NCBI GenBank assembly: GCA_013397455.1
Contig: VYZB01000386.1
Coordinates: 114,755 to 178,754, forward strand
Direction of reading: 5' to 3'
From: Crotophaga sulcirostris
Lineage: Eukaryota > Chordata > Aves > Cuculiformes > Crotophagidae
DNA length: 64,000 nucleotides
In this document: positions 62,801 to 64,000 of the stretch, in pieces
How the letters are laid out: every line of letters starts with the position of its first letter
How positions within the stretch are numbered: the first letter of the stretch is position 1
Made by a program: the position numbers and the translations under genes
The notes under the pieces: model-generated
Told to the model about the DNA's origin: nothing
Database searches by the model: none
What the model saw: only the letters and a program-made list of their open reading frames with translations

Positions 62801-64000
62801 TCTCTTTTTATTGTTTTCCAGTTTGTGAAAATGTGCTAACTTTTCTCTGCTGCCGTGGTGTGGTTTCTCTTTCTTCTTCCTTACTGTTAGTTCTTGATGG
62901 ACAGTGTCATGCACAGTGAGACCCTATCCAGTGCAGAGTAGGACCTTTAAAATAAAGACCATAAGGATCATAAGCATTTTGGAATTTCAGTCACAAATGT
63001 AACAAACTATAATTTCACCATTCCTTATAGTGAGTAAGATTTTTACAGTATCAAAAGGAGGCCTTAAATAATTCTGCTTTTTAAAAAAAATATGTATTTA
63101 TTTGTTTACCCTATAGAAAAAAAATATTTTTAGTTAGGAGGAGAAACTTCCATGTTTCAAATTCAGCTACGCTCCTTGAATTATTTGTGCATTTTCGAAA
63201 ATTCTACCTAAGAGTTCAGAGGGACGAAAAAATCAGGACAAAAGTCATCTCTTGGGTCACTTTTTGTGAGTTACCCCATCTCCCTCTGAACTGAATTGCA
63301 GAATGTTGTGTGTTGTTTAAAGTAAGACTGTAAGAATAGCATTAATAGGAGACACCCTCCCCCTCCCCTCGTAGTGGATTTTTTGTTGTAATACTTGAAA
63401 GTGTAAGGGAATACGTGTTTGACCACTGCTTCTAAACCACAACTGCTTCATGATCTCTCATGCTGCAGGCATTGAACTGAATTTTGTTTTCCTTGTTGGC
63501 CTCAGTTTTAATCATCTGATTTCCTGTGACCATGCGCAACACCAAAGGATTTTATGGGCATCATGTTGCCTGCTAATTGTGTGCCATGTTAAGCATGTGG
63601 GATAACATCTGGATCAATGCCATGCAGTGTTGATATATACCTTATTGATTCTGAAAGATGTTGATAGTGGATGTGTGTTGGTAAAGTATTTTAATGCAAA
63701 TGACACTTCTAACCTTAATGCTGCTGAAATCCAGGGTATTTCTCGAGACAAGAAAGACAAGAAATTAATGTATTTTTGCTGTATGGTTGCTTGTTATACT
63801 GAAGTTTTACTGAGAAACCTCATCATGAGAAGCAGGAAGAACAGGATTTATTAAGTGTTCTCATCCATGACCTCTTCAGTTCAGAAGTTCTTTCTTTGTT
63901 GTGCTTTCCAGCTAATTTAGTCTTAAATAACTTGTCTTTCCACGGGAAAAATATTTTACTTTATATTGTATCTTGCTGTTTGTAAGAAATGTTTTCTGAT
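59851..64000. other. Unassigned AT-rich sequence
   Basis: I saw no recognisable repeat or coding exon. The open stretches at 62046-62303 and 62560-62919 have no known domain. Confidence 0.55.

Larger units (their letters stand above)
58303..64000 (+). other. Probable FARS2 intron 1 or intergenic sequence
   Basis: The first 1.55 kb carry a 24-bp tandem array and three CR1 pieces. From about 59850 to the end the sequence is AT-rich with no repeat or coding exon that I can recognise. A strong pyrimidine tract plus AG near 62081 starts an open stretch, but its translation matches nothing I know. Calling this region FARS2 intron is inference from gene order. Confidence 0.35.

Noticed and set aside
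62560..62919. 119-codon plus-strand ORF
   Set aside because: It is Cys/Leu-rich with no domain, no splice context and no supporting neighbours. It fits random AT-rich sequence.

Overview
This window looks like bird nuclear DNA. It is AT-rich, intron-dominated sequence with no operons or long host ORFs. It carries about sixteen 5'-truncated CR1 LINE fragments, many ending in the ATTCTATG-type CR1 3' tail, plus two short hAT-like DNA transposons. The species cannot be fixed from the sequence alone.

The one host gene I can support is LYRM4 (ISD11), on the minus strand. Exon 1 (57789-57874) starts at an ATG inside a GC-rich, CpG-rich block. Exon 2 (32889-33009) lies about 24.8 kb away. Together they encode 69 residues that read straight through the LYR motif, the conserved Phe and the helical core, with consensus splice sites and a phase-2 junction. 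The short last exon was not found and probably lies to the left of position 1. Most of the window is therefore LYRM4 intron 1 (33010-57788) and part of intron 2 (1-32888).

The LYRM4 start region, a 185-base N gap (57969-58153) and a GC-box cluster right after the gap form a CpG-island promoter. In vertebrates LYRM4 is usually head-to-head with FARS2, so 58154 onward is probably the 5' end and first intron of FARS2 on the plus strand. No FARS2 coding exon was recognised in the window.

Layout. 1-9.6 kb: one CR1 fragment followed by a GC-rich patch, otherwise unassigned. 9.6-10.9 kb: the longest CR1, with decayed reverse transcriptase. 17-20.4 kb: two CR1 tails. 20.4-36.7 kb: no recognisable repeat, and containing LYRM4 exon 2. 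36.7-46.9 kb: a CR1-rich part with an hAT-like MITE and a head-to-head CR1 pair. 50.7 kb: second MITE. 52.5-53.3 kb: a divergent CR1. 55.3-56.9 kb: GC-rich unassigned DNA with a degenerate 98-bp duplication. 56.9-59.9 kb: six CR1 pieces crowd both sides of the promoter, some sharing an unusual non-CR1 'head' segment in mirror-image order, beside a 24-bp tandem array. 59.9-64 kb: unassigned, probably FARS2 intron.

The most interesting structure is the outward-facing, mirror-like arrangement of head-plus-CR1 units around the LYRM4/FARS2 promoter. The two MITE copies with matching inverted termini and near-perfect 8-bp target duplications come next.
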